A stretch of DNA of 38,190 bases from Reticulitermes lucifugus (Eukaryota; Arthropoda; Insecta; Blattodea; Rhinotermitidae): positions 1 through 38,190 of the forward strand of contig JAKCWW010002337.1 of NCBI GenBank assembly GCA_026260175.1, given 5' to 3'. Shown one piece after another: positions 32,401-36,412 of the stretch. The translations under genes were made by a program, and so were the position numbers. How positions within the stretch are numbered: position 1 is the stretch's first letter; each line of letters begins with the position of its first letter. The notes below the pieces were generated by a model. That model was not told the DNA's origin. It was given only the letters and a program-made list of their open reading frames with translations, and ran no database searches.

Positions 32401-35172
32401 CCTTACCCTTGCAAGAGGTTCCTGAGGATCCAGCAGAGTCAGTTTGTTCCTTCTCAAACTCTTGACATGTTCCACCACCAGTGAGAAATGTTCCACTGCT
32501 TTGATGCAAAGTTTCTGTTGCAGGGACTCCATCACATCACGCACTGTTGTGTTTGAGTCATACTTGAATGACTTGGTTTGTCCGTTCTCAAGAAATACTT
32601 TCAGCACATTTGGCATAAATGGCACAGACGAATCTCCTAGTGAGAATGTTGATGGCTAGAAGTAACGGACAAGGTACGAATTATTACAATTAACACTTAA
32701 AGATACCATTTTTCTTTACTTGTGGAAGAGATATGTTTGTGAAACATTGTGTGAATGCTTAACTGTGGGGAAAAGGCTCAGGTAAAGCAAGTGTGCATAA
32801 TCAACTTGATATAAGCCCTTGGTGTGAGTGGGTGACATAGGACAGCACGTCAAGATGGCAGCCATCTGACAGATGAAATTAACACTGACAACACATGGGT
32901 TACACTGGTAAGATAAACAAAAACAAGTGGAAGTTGTATGTTTTCTCTATACACTGGCAACAGATTTATAATTGATCATGATTTTCTTTTGTTTTCTCCA
33001 TATCCTTACTATGCTGATCCCAGTGGCCGTGCGGTCTAAGGCGTGGTTTTGCGGCTGCTTGCTTACTAGGATTGTGGGTTCGAATTCCACCAGGGGCATG
33101 GATGTCTGTCTCTTGTGAGTGTTGCGTGTTGTCAGGTAGAGGTCTCTGCGACGAGCTGGTCCCTCGTCCAGAGGAGTCCTACCGAGTGTGGTGTGTCTAA
33201 ACAAGTGTGATCGTGAAGCCTCGAACAATGAGGCGCACTAGGCCCCCAAGGGGCTGTTGAGCCTTTGGGGGGGGGGGGAATCCTTACTATTGTAACCCTG
33301 GCATCCTCAGTGTTAATTAATCTATTGGACAGCTGCCTTCTGGTGGTTGCATCATAAGTAATCTTATAGTGTGATGTGTTAACATTTAAACGGCACATCA
33401 AAAATACCTGAATTTTCAGCACTTACCACAACCTCAAAACCAAGAATATATTTATTCAGATTGTTGTTCATGAATTGTTTAAAATATGGTACAAGTCATA
33501 ACTGTAATAATAATGAATCCTGCTACTAAGACACAGGACAATGTTACAGCATGTGTTTTTGTAATAATGTAAAGGCACATTATAAATACATTGTTGCTGT
33601 TGACTGCACTGTTCAAAACATTTCAAGTCATAATAAATGGTACTAATGATCAGTCCTGTTATTAACGTATCAAACAATCTTACAGCATGTGTTTTCATAA
33701 AACTTTAAAGGCACACTATAAATACTCACACTTTGAGTGTTTTCCTTTAAGAAGTGCTAAATTTGTTTTAAATATTTCGAAGGTCCAAAGAGCTAAAATT
33801 GTTTTAAATATTTCAAAGGTCACAAGCATACATAATAATGAATGCACGGAGTAAACATCAAATGAGAAATGATAATCAAGTGTGGGCTCAGTTTAGTGAA
33901 TCTCAAAATCAAGATTCACTGAAATGTTCCTGAAACGTAAAATGAAAGAGATGTTCACAGAGATCAGAGTGAGTGAACGAGAAGCTTGAAAAGGCAGCTT
34001 CACAACACACACAGCATGTTGAAGACATCCTATCTACCTCATCTTTGATTTAATCATGCTAACAACATTATGTAAAGTAAAATCACAACCATAAATTTAT
34101 ACAGTTCCATTACTTACTGGAAACAGAGGAGAGCCGTTCACAACAACTCCTTCTGCAAATCGCACTCGAGACGGATTGGATTTGAGCTTGGCTTTCTTGG
34201 CTGCACTCAGTAATGCTGACTTGCGGGCCGACTGCAGCAATAAATCAACAACATTTACTATCAACATTATAATCAAGTTACATACAGGACATGCACAGGA
34301 TGCATCAAATTTTATCAACTTATATCAGAACATTCTCCTCTTTGCTCTGCAAGTAGTTATATATCTGGAGGGACCACAGTTTGGGAATAGCTGATGAGCA
34401 GCTTACATTGTCAAGGGGTGGCTGGCAGACTGTGAGCCTCACTGTTTCCTTGCATGATCTCACTAGTTGGATCACATGGTCACGAGGAGCTTTCTTAACA
34501 TCCTCTCCATTTATGCTCAGGATCTGGTCACCTGGCTGCAACTTGTCCACACTTGGTCCACCCTCAGTAACAAACCTGCAACACAGCACAATTGAATTAC
34601 ATATTACAATTATAAGTACAGTTTCATGCAACTGTGGCAAGTGAAATGAGGTGAGATTTTATACAGCAGGCATCTTTCTTCTGTAATCAGTTGACAGTTA
34701 TTTGGCTGGCCAAAATAGTCACAACCTGTTGTTACAGAACCCACATTTCATGTTATTACCATAAAAGCCCAACTTGAGCAACTATTATGAGCCCAGTTAA
34801 TTAGTTCACATTCTCACAAAATTACTGAAGCTACAAAAGCTAACAAGCAACTATACACTCTATCGAAATTTGCTTACACAAAAAGGCAGGGTACCAAAAC
34901 GCAATTCTCATCCAAATCCATGCTACAAAACTCATTACAGTCCCTTATAAGCTAAGAGTATATTATTAAAATTACATCTGGCATATCGTGAATCAACTGA
35001 AAACATAAAATGTTCTTTGAAACTGTACCTTACAATGACAGGCTTCTCACTGCCTGCCACAAATCCAAAGCCCAGTTCTGGGTGCCGTGCGAGTTCCACC
35101 TGTCTTGGTTGTGGTGGCTCTTCTGTCCAGTCTTTGCGAGGATCCTCATATGTGGTGGTCTTGTTGAGGTGA
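1329..35172 (-). CDS. Frmpd4: FERM and PDZ domain-containing scaffold (FRMPD4/Preso-like), 20 internal exons, partial at both ends
   Basis: Twenty minus-strand exons, listed separately, join without a break into about 1074 codons. In partial-protein numbering the order is: end of a WW domain (1-12), PDZ (about 26-100), a basic linker (105-142), FERM F1 (about 155-225), F2 (226-384), F3 (385-490), then a low-complexity Ser/Gln/Pro-rich tail to 1074 that ends in SH3-ligand-like PPLPPVP. WW-PDZ-FERM in that order is the FRMPD4 layout. Family members are membrane-proximal scaffolds that link receptors to postsynaptic proteins; the same role here is inference. FERM blocks such as [19 protein letters not shown] are very close to what I recall of vertebrate FRMPD4. 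The start codon, the first half of WW, the stop and both UTRs are outside the window. No promoter was identified. FRMPD1 or FRMPD3 is less likely because of the WW domain. Confidence 0.9.
1725..3094. other. Intron between exons S and T
   Basis: AT-rich intron. A stretch at about 2700-2845 (beginning gatggaggcagcaagctcct) resembles a dispersed non-coding repeat I recall from insect genome drafts, but this is weak. Nothing else is recognised. Confidence 0.4.
3095..3318 (-). CDS. Frmpd4: Exon S: tail segment with proline clusters
   Basis: Acceptor acatttcag; two bases complete Asp. Donor AAT|gtaagt, phase 0. The peptide [40 protein letters not shown], then [20 protein letters not shown] alternates acidic/aliphatic short motifs with polyproline, typical of a scaffold tail that binds EVH1 or SH3 domains. 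The partner is unknown. Confidence 0.87.
4450..4484. repeat. (CT)n/(TCTTC)n microsatellite
   Basis: A CT run followed directly by TCTTC pentamers, inside the intron between exons R and S. Confidence 0.9.
4662..5320 (-). pseudogene. Decayed mariner-type transposase
   Basis: In shifting minus-strand frames the remnant reads [19 protein letters not shown] (first catalytic Asp, codon at 5205-5207), then [14 protein letters not shown], then [17 protein letters not shown] (third Asp region), [12 protein letters not shown] and [16 protein letters not shown], stop. These are landmarks of IS630/mariner DD34D-type transposases. Stops (for example straight after FTLNGN) and frameshifts make it non-functional. 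The C-terminal block matches the one at 20150-20226, so both belong to one family. No terminal repeats were found. Confidence 0.82.
6207..6342 (-). CDS. Frmpd4: Exon R: tail segment
   Basis: The acceptor follows a pyrimidine tract (gcctcctcag); the donor is CTAG|gtaagt (phase 1). The peptide [20 protein letters not shown] then [20 protein letters not shown] ends EQDSLL. Proline-directed sites (PPTP, HSP) are visible. Its + strand reading overlaps an unrelated open frame that is only a shadow. Confidence 0.83.
6695..6740. mobile_element. Single Tigger/pogo-like terminal repeat
   Basis: The sequence tacagtaaaaccctcttaag is typical of a Tigger/pogo end beside a TA target. No matching opposite end was seen nearby, so this is a solo fragment. 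Confidence 0.4.
6794..6871. mobile_element. 78-bp fold-back MITE with TA duplication
   Basis: Near-perfect inverted arms of about 33 bp (starting cagggcatacacaaaagaat) flank a spacer of roughly 13 bp. TA dinucleotides border both sides (6792-6793 and 6872-6873). TA targets and CAGGG ends fit a Tc1/mariner-type non-autonomous element reduced to almost nothing but its ends. Confidence 0.75.
8215..8337 (-). CDS. Frmpd4: Exon Q: conserved tail motif
   Basis: A 41-codon exon, phase 0 at both ends (acceptor tctgtttcag, donor GAG|gtgagc). The peptide [20 protein letters not shown] then [20 protein letters not shown] includes a compact [13 protein letters not shown] motif. It looks more constrained than the surrounding Ser-rich tail and may be a protein-binding peptide. 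Confidence 0.86.
9127..9153. repeat. (AATG)n short tandem repeat
   Basis: A gaataaatgaatgaatgaat tail. It may mark the 3' end of an old LINE copy, but no coding remnant beside it is convincing. Confidence 0.6.
9711..9753. repeat. (ATTGT)n pentanucleotide, possible LINE tail
   Basis: Eight units of ATTGT, followed to about 10300 by AT-rich sequence without genes. Read on the minus strand, an AT-rich block ends in (ACAAT)n, which looks like the microsatellite tail of a non-LTR element 3' UTR. The repeat is certain; its origin is inference. Confidence 0.75.
10373..10497 (-). CDS. Frmpd4: Exon P: tail segment
   Basis: Acceptor attgtatag; two bases complete Gly. Donor CAG|gtgcgc. The peptide [20 protein letters not shown] then [20 protein letters not shown] is Ser/Gly-rich and probably disordered. 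Only splice sites and frame continuity support it. Confidence 0.78.
11061..11180. repeat. 15-bp minisatellite, eight copies
   Basis: Eight units of (a/c)ggactactttgaag without length change, differing at one or two positions. They lie in the intron between exons O and P. Because 15 is divisible by three, open frames (LQSSP repeats) arise on the minus strand, but they have no splice or start support. Confidence 0.95.
11519..11651 (-). CDS. Frmpd4: Exon O: tail segment
   Basis: Acceptor tacttgcag, donor ACAG|gtaata (phase 1). The peptide [20 protein letters not shown] then [20 protein letters not shown] resembles a short amphipathic piece followed by a Ser/Thr/Pro-rich phosphorylation-prone stretch. 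Confidence 0.83.
11955..12001. repeat. 47-bp perfect palindrome
   Basis: Two 23-base arms (gataaggagccagtatgtca + gca) around a single central base. As RNA this would be an uninterrupted hairpin on either strand. No terminal duplication was seen. Confidence 0.9.
12085..12335 (-). mobile_element. Old SINE-like repeat, minus orientation
   Basis: On the minus strand a degenerate B box (atgttcaaatctc) is followed by a body resembling the repeat at 28195-28810 (shared blocks near taaattggaaagaacgtg and cagactatacagcat) and an AT-rich end. tRNA-derived SINE is the best guess; the sequence is diverged and no flanking duplication was identified. Confidence 0.5.
12504..12580. repeat. Imperfect 77-bp fold-back
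   Basis: Arms around caaggtacacacaatcagtt and its near-complement are separated by a few bases. This is probably a small palindromic MITE remnant. Confidence 0.7.
12897..13112 (-). CDS. Frmpd4: Exon N: Gln/His-rich and acidic Ser-rich tail segment
   Basis: A 72-codon exon, phase 0 at both ends (acceptor attgttgcag, donor CAG|gtaaat). The peptide starts [19 protein letters not shown], passes a Gln/His tract ([19 protein letters not shown]), then [20 protein letters not shown], which looks like a CK2-type acidic Ser cluster, and ends [12 protein letters not shown]. The Gln run is coded by CAG/CAA, so its length may vary between individuals. Confidence 0.88.
13222..13501 (+). mobile_element. 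tRNA-derived SINE with 14-bp target duplication
   Basis: A perfect pol III A box (TGGTGCAGTTGG, 13233-13244) and B box (GGTTCGATCCC, 13278-13288) head a body containing ccctggggtcgactcagg. The element is flanked by identical aagagctcagtcaa repeats at 13208-13221 and 13502-13515. The same family starts again at about 38077. The perfect duplication suggests a fairly recent insertion. Confidence 0.9.
14189..14413. repeat. TATG/AGTT tetranucleotide repeats around the gap
   Basis: (TATG)n at 14189-14221, then (AGTT)n and (ATGT)n at 14367-14413 on the other side of the gap. The repeats probably caused the assembly break. Confidence 0.9.
14282..14331. other. Assembly gap of 50 N
   Basis: Exactly 50 unknown bases, a round placeholder size, so the true length is unknown. 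It falls inside the intron between exons M and N. Confidence 0.98.
14868..14943. repeat. (GATA)n/(GACA)n microsatellite
   Basis: Interrupted GATA repeats pass into gacagacagagagagagag. Confidence 0.9.
14998..15573. mobile_element. Non-autonomous inverted-repeat element, about 576 bp
   Basis: The ends are mirror images: ctaattcacacataaagaac on the left and the complement of gtcctgtatgtgtgaattag on the right, with the similarity (tgctcctaccatgcac / gtgcatggtaggga) extending about 38 bp. The motif recurs internally (about 15117 direct, 15484 inverted), giving nested subterminal repeats. No transposase was seen and the superfamily is unknown. Confidence 0.7.
15712..15895 (-). CDS. Frmpd4: Exon M: tail segment
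   Basis: Acceptor gcattttcag; the first G completes Met (AT|G). Donor GAG|gttagg. The peptide includes [40 protein letters not shown] and [13 protein letters not shown]. The last 25 residues are acidic and amphipathic, a possible helix. The exon joins the next one ([12 protein letters not shown]) in phase 0. Confidence 0.85.
16391..16632. mobile_element. Palindromic element with two facing hammerhead-like motifs
   Basis: The core 16478-16584 is a near-perfect palindrome. Each arm reads gtc/acc-CTTGAAGA-T, a GGGAC..GTCCC hairpin, then GAAACGTCGGTA; one arm is on each strand (+ about 16541-16585, - about 16480-16525). Outside lie further matching arms (gatctgcactcttctgggat and its complement). 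Near-identical cattctcag sequences flank the element (16382-16390 and 16633-16641). A diverged second copy is at 36413-36590. A Penelope-like origin is inferred from the motif. Confidence 0.72.
16918..17018 (-). CDS. Frmpd4: Exon L: linker in the C-terminal tail
   Basis: Acceptor gtcaacag (phase 0), donor AT|gtaagt (phase 2). The 33-codon peptide, rich in Asn, Ser and Pro ([20 protein letters not shown]...), looks disordered. It is supported by two good splice sites and by joining both neighbours in frame. The other frame stops at once. Confidence 0.8.
17829..18117 (+). pseudogene. Mariner-type transposase remnant, catalytic core part
   Basis: The + frame reads [25 protein letters not shown] then [20 protein letters not shown], ending near [11 protein letters not shown], which lies where the family has its second catalytic block (..QQD.AT.HT). 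The TAA at 17842-17844 occupies the position of the first catalytic Asp (compare [11 protein letters not shown] at 5200). It is probably the front part of the same copy as 19990-20226. Confidence 0.8.
18411..18584. mobile_element. 174-bp Tigger/pogo-like MITE
   Basis: The terminal inverted repeats begin cagtaaaacccctatttaat and end with the complement (taaatcggggttttactg), with TA on both sides (18409-18410, 18585-18586). The interior contains more copies of the 'cactaaatcggg' motif. CAGTAAAACC ends with TA duplication are typical of the pogo/Tigger group. Confidence 0.8.
18926..19750. mobile_element. Long-inverted-repeat element carrying a transposase tail
   Basis: Arms of about 220 bp (18926-19146 and 19530-19750) are mirror copies with scattered differences; both start with tttttcctgcttgacc. 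Between and partly within the right arm, the + strand reads [31 protein letters not shown], then [16 protein letters not shown], stop: the C-terminal part of a mariner-type transposase with frameshifts and stops. The N-terminal half is absent, so this is an internally deleted, dead copy. Confidence 0.72.
19990..20226 (+). pseudogene. Mariner-type transposase C-terminal remnant
   Basis: The + strand reads [19 protein letters not shown], stop, [11 protein letters not shown], then in other frames [20 protein letters not shown] and [20 protein letters not shown] with LL and a stop at 20224-20226. The third catalytic Asp lies at DYY. It matches the family at 4662-5320 and, with 17829-18117, gives the correct N-to-C order around two later insertions. 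Confidence 0.78.
20388..20660. mobile_element. Inverted-repeat element with a hammerhead-like motif on each strand
   Basis: Arms of about 110 bp. On the + strand: TTGGC (555-559 of the 20 kb block), CTGAAGA (20560-20566), T, hairpin GATC/GGTC, GAAA (20582-20585), palindrome ACATGT, T, then GCCAA (20592-20596), which pairs with TTGGC as stem I. The minus-strand arm (20433-20480) has the same plan with CTGAAGG and hairpin GACC/GGTC. This matches a type I hammerhead with a 3-bp stem III and no loop, the layout of small Penelope-associated hammerheads. An extra T sits between the core box and stem II. Confidence 0.75.
21098..21213 (-). CDS. Frmpd4: Exon K: post-FERM conserved segment
   Basis: Acceptor tatttcag, donor CAT|gtgagt. 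After the split Ala codon the peptide is [20 protein letters not shown] then [18 protein letters not shown]. The aromatic/basic W-S-Y core suggests a short conserved motif just after the FERM domain. I do not recognise it as a named domain. Confidence 0.82.
21642..21667. repeat. (CA)n microsatellite
   Basis: An interrupted CA repeat in the intron between exons J and K. Confidence 0.9.
22271..22386 (+). mobile_element. Hammerhead-like element tail (same family as 28391-28735)
   Basis: GATGTCC (22274-22280), CTGAAGA (22281-22287), T, hairpin GAACCT/AGGTTC, GAAA (22307-22310), palindrome ACATGT, T, then GGACCATC, which pairs with GATGTCC with one bulge. The following tail (atgtattgaataatagacaa..gtgtacatttgtc) matches the tail of the 28.6 kb copy, showing one family. 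No opposite arm was found. Confidence 0.7.
22395..23065. mobile_element. Possible element bounded by 40-bp inverted repeats
   Basis: gaattaattctgttttcatg near 22418 is mirrored by catgaaaacagaattaattc near 23022, with weaker similarity further out. The interior is AT-rich and has no coding remnant that I can see. Confidence 0.5.
23385..23436. repeat. (GT)n microsatellite
   Basis: About 26 uninterrupted GT units, likely polymorphic. Confidence 0.97.
23765..23897 (-). CDS. Frmpd4: Exon J: FERM F3 C-terminal helix, GC splice donor
   Basis: Acceptor ggtgtcag. The peptide [20 protein letters not shown] then [14 protein letters not shown] holds the closing F3 helix (L..GYYRLL is the FERM signature). 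No GT donor fits: the exon ends GATGCTG|gcaagt, the standard form of a GC-AG intron. It leaves phase 1, which the next exon completes to Ala. The nearest GT (gtcact, 4 bases further on) shifts exon K and produces a stop early in exon L. Confidence 0.87.
24016..24120 (-). CDS. Frmpd4: Exon I: FERM F3 lobe, middle
   Basis: A 35-codon exon, phase 0 at both ends (acceptor tacttgcag, donor AGG|gtaatg). The peptide [20 protein letters not shown] then [15 protein letters not shown] corresponds to the F3 strands around ALLADF..VNRIEM in vertebrate relatives, with no length difference that needs another exon. Confidence 0.87.
24824..25122. repeat. 51-bp tandem array duplicating an exon-intron boundary
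   Basis: Units start at 24824, 24875, 24926, 24977, 25028 and 25079, exactly 51 bp apart. The last unit contains the end of exon H and its donor (minus strand GTG|gtaagt). The unit at 24824 keeps GTG|gtaagt unchanged, three middle units have GGG|gtaaat and one has gtacgt. Each unit contains both the exon-like 29 bases and the intron-like start. Stops close the exon frame between units (TGA or TAG). Confidence 0.95.
25094..25171 (-). CDS. Frmpd4: Exon H: FERM F3 lobe, first strands
   Basis: A 26-codon exon, phase 0 at both ends (acceptor cttttacag, donor GTG|gtaagt). The peptide [20 protein letters not shown] matches the F3 strand 'VTLLVGPRYGISH' region of the family. Its last 29 bases and the splice donor are the first unit of a six-copy 51-bp tandem array that continues into the intron. 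Reading past this donor meets an in-frame TGA within about 20 bases, so the first unit must supply the working donor. Confidence 0.88.
25172..26656. other. Intron between exons G and H
   Basis: About 25630-26060 looks like a dispersed repeat: tttcatgaaaatctgtccag is followed by a gacagacggacaaacgaaca tail, wording I recall from insect interspersed repeats. A GAGT/GGGT-rich simple repeat is at 26106-26148. No gene was seen. Confidence 0.4.
26657..26876 (-). CDS. Frmpd4: Exon G: FERM F2 lobe, second part
   Basis: Acceptor ttgatag; the first G completes Glu, giving [14 protein letters not shown]. The peptide then has [19 protein letters not shown] and [19 protein letters not shown], a helical F2 ending, and enters F3 at [11 protein letters not shown]. 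The donor is AGG|gtttgt, a weaker site than its neighbours. It is accepted because it gives phase 0, matching the next exon. Confidence 0.9.
26962..27098 (-). CDS. Frmpd4: Exon F: FERM F2 lobe, first part
   Basis: Acceptor atttccag, donor GA|gtgagt (phase 2). The peptide [20 protein letters not shown] then [15 protein letters not shown] is the most strongly conserved stretch of the FRMPD FERM domain. It continues into KVTVKAI(E), whose Glu codon is completed by the next exon across an intron of only 85 bp. Confidence 0.94.
28195..28810 (-). mobile_element. SINE-like repeat, minus orientation, split by a later insertion
   Basis: The body resembles 12085-12335 (taaattggaaagagtgtgga; minus-strand B-box-like gttcaaatctgga near 28760). 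It is interrupted at 28391-28735 by a hammerhead-bearing element, so it is the older of the two. Confidence 0.55.
28391..28735 (+). mobile_element. 345-bp hammerhead-bearing insertion with 12-bp target duplication
   Basis: Identical atagccatggtt flanks both sides (28379-28390 and 28736-28747). Inside: inverted arms of about 80 bp (about 28424-28505 and 28658-28735). On the + strand: AGTC (28629-28632), CTGAAGA (28633-28639), T, hairpin GAACT/AGTTC, GAAA (28656-28659), ACATGT, T, then GACT pairing with AGTC. The left arm lacks the core. The predicted cleavage point falls near the start of the right arm. A Penelope-like origin is inference. Confidence 0.8.
28872..29611. mobile_element. Tigger/pogo-like element remnant, about 740 bp
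   Basis: The left end cagtacaatcctgagctaag and the right end (complement of aaggggttccactg) are each next to TA, and the interior repeats 'catttaagac/caatttaag' motifs typical of Tigger ends. The two ends match only partly. The open frame at 29064-29252 has no recognisable transposase similarity. Confidence 0.5.
29742..29861 (-). CDS. Frmpd4: Exon E: FERM F1/F2 junction
   Basis: A 40-codon exon, phase 0 at both ends (acceptor ctgttacag, donor CAG|gtgaga). The peptide [20 protein letters not shown] followed by [20 protein letters not shown] is the conserved RCLFR..FVP..P/C.DL...D..AFEYLY block that opens the acyl-CoA-binding-protein-like F2 lobe. Confidence 0.93.
29920..30070. repeat. Dispersed repeat, copy 1
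   Basis: Shares aagttaaagttgtc, gatggaggtgagtggtca and ggtacc.attaa.aggaagct-type blocks with 37404-37585 in the same orientation. The family is unknown. It is probably non-coding and SINE-like. Confidence 0.65.
30859..31505 (-). mobile_element. 5'-truncated LINE 3' end with frameshift
   Basis: The minus strand reads [20 protein letters not shown] and [20 protein letters not shown] up to [10 protein letters not shown], stop. One base out of frame it continues from [20 protein letters not shown] through [20 protein letters not shown] to [11 protein letters not shown]. This is the C-terminal region after the reverse transcriptase in a common animal non-LTR element (clade not assigned). An (AAT)n-type tail (30859-30893 on the + strand as ATT) marks the 3' end. 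A single-base loss in the ACACACACC run explains the shift. The RT domain itself is missing. Confidence 0.82.
32097..32376 (-). mobile_element. 280-bp inverted-repeat element with hammerhead-like motif and 12-bp duplication
   Basis: ctcatactttca occurs on both sides (32085-32096 and 32377-32388). The arms 32132-32203 and 32300-32374 are mirror copies (gagaaccacttgtcttttgg...). On the minus strand: CTGAAGA (32241-32235), C, hairpin GGAAGA/TCTTCC, then AAAAC in place of GAAAC, then GTA. The G12-to-A change would be expected to inactivate it. The duplication ends 12 bp from the donor hexamer (32401-32406) of exon D. Confidence 0.78.
32407..32655 (-). CDS. Frmpd4: Exon D: FERM F1 lobe
   Basis: Acceptor acttctag, donor AGG|gtaagg; 83 codons, phase 0 at both ends. 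[19 protein letters not shown], a helix ([11 protein letters not shown]) and [10 protein letters not shown] match the ubiquitin-like F1 lobe of FRMPD proteins. It ends [10 protein letters not shown]. An inverted-repeat element was inserted so close to the donor that its flanking duplication starts 18 bp into the intron. Confidence 0.93.
33013..33279 (+). mobile_element. Leu/Ser-tRNA-type SINE with 11-bp target duplication
   Basis: A box TGGCCGTGCGGT (33024-33035) followed by CTAAGGCG, and B box GGTTCGAATTCC (33077-33088), head a body ending in a G-rich run (ggggggggaa). Identical atccttactat flanks the element (33002-33012 and 33280-33290). It is a different family from 13222-13501. The anticodon region does not form a normal tRNA, so it is not a tRNA gene. 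Confidence 0.88.
34118..34231 (-). CDS. Frmpd4: Exon C: basic linker between PDZ and FERM
   Basis: The 38-codon exon is phase 0 at both ends (acceptor gctgcag, donor CCA|gtaagt). The peptide [19 protein letters not shown] is strongly basic and is followed by [23 protein letters not shown] is a possible PP1-docking type motif, but that is only a pattern match. The adjacent intron of 175 bp is one of the shortest in the gene. Confidence 0.85.
34407..34575 (-). CDS. Frmpd4: Exon B: rest of PDZ domain
   Basis: Acceptor ttgcag, donor AAT|gtaagc; length 169 bp, ends in phase 0. The peptide [19 protein letters not shown] then [17 protein letters not shown] is a textbook second half of a PDZ domain (GGPS.. 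turn, L.GD.IL.ING strand, helix B). It ends with VRLTVCQPP. Confidence 0.93.
34576..35028. other. Intron between exons A and B
   Basis: 453 bp of plain AT-rich intron. I see no repeat or gene. Confidence 0.6.
35029..35172 (-). CDS. Frmpd4: Exon A: end of WW domain and start of PDZ
   Basis: The acceptor follows a pyrimidine-rich ccacag. The first base completes a codon from the upstream exon (phase 2). The peptide opens [15 protein letters not shown], the last strand of a WW domain, with Tyr where the second Trp usually sits. It then runs to [16 protein letters not shown], where GFGF is the PDZ carboxylate-binding loop. The donor is AAG|gtacag. The WW start (the GW.. half) was not found in the 3 kb upstream, so that exon lies past the right edge. 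Confidence 0.88.
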
Positions 35173-35700
35173 CTGTGGTAGAAACACTCAATATTATTCA
35201 TCGCAGAAATAAGTACACTGCCATTACTTACATGGTAGACTCCAAAATTAGTAATCAATTTTGTCACTGAATATTAGCTGTCTTTATTGAATTCTATGTC
35301 AATCCATATCTTGTATCATGTTTCACCTACATTTGCTTTATTAAGTGTCCTTACTGACAAGAAGCTCTGAGCAAATTGGCTCGAGGAATAAGGCTTCTGA
35401 CTTGTACCTGGGGGGGGGTGATCAGTTAAAATCTTTACCAGAATGTAGACAATCGCTGAGGTTCTCCATGGTTTTCCACTGTCCCTCCAAGTCAATGCCA
35501 AGACAGTACCTCAGATTAGGACAGGACCACTTCCTTCCACATTCTTTCCAACTCATTAGTCACCATTATTTCAGAGTCTGGGCTACTGACAATATCATTA
35601 AATGAACCACAAGTAAATAAATAGGTAAGAAGCATGCTAGTAATAATGAAGAGTAACAAATACACCCAAATCAATTTCTCTGGGAACAATTAAAATCTCA

Positions 35701-36185
35701 CACTGTTATCACCGTGCATTTTTATGAAATAAAGTAAAAGATAAACCAACAAATGCACTATAAACTACTTTAATGTAGTATTTGTCTTTATCACCCGCAC
35801 GTGTTTCGGACTCAAAGTCCATCTTCATGGGGTCTCAATATTATCACAAACTACCAAAGCAAGCGCGGTATACACAAACGTACATCACTGTATGTTAGCT
35901 ATTATGGTAGAGATATGTATATAATTATAGAACATAAGTATGTCTGTTTATATTAAAACCATGTTGAAATATGAAATATGTAGTTCCCCGGTACGGAAAT
36001 ACTGGCGTTCTTGGAATATGAAGCATGTTCTTAGTTTGTGTAGGAGTGTAATGTGTTGCTGTTTGTGCTATCTATACATTGTGGAGGGTGTGCGAGGACT
36101 TTGAGTCCGAAACACGTGTCGGGTGATAAAGATAAATACTACATTAAAGTAGTTTATAGCGCATTTGTTGGTTTATCTTCTATTT
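35701..36185 (-). mobile_element. 485-bp inverted-repeat element with hammerhead-like motif and 13-bp duplication
   Basis: aattaaaatctca flanks both ends (35688-35700 and 36186-36198). The arms (about 35740-35820 and 36094-36176) are mirror copies. On the minus strand near 35830-35785: ACCCC, ATGAAGA, hairpin GGACT/AGTCC, GAAACACGTG then CGGGT, which pairs with ACCC. In the other arm the hairpin and GAAACACGTGTC remain but the CTGAAGA box is lost. The interior is unrelated AT-rich sequence. Confidence 0.78.
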
Positions 36186-36412
36186 AATTAAAATCTCATA
36201 CACACAAATAAATATCACTACAAAGTCAAGGTATCTACGTAGTAGTATGGAGAAATACTGTACATATCCCAGCAAACTAAAACTTTCAATACTGTGTTTT
36301 ATTTATCAAGAATGCTTGATCTTGTTTATTTGTAAATTTTTTGTAACTTACACAGACCTTCCATTTATGGAAAGACACAAAAAAATTGTAATGGGGAAAT
36401 AGAAAGAAGTCT

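Noticed and set aside
35173..35240. Upstream WW exon ending at a gtaagt near 35226
   Set aside because: The intron would be only about 50 bp and the peptide (NFGVYH) is not a WW N-terminal half.
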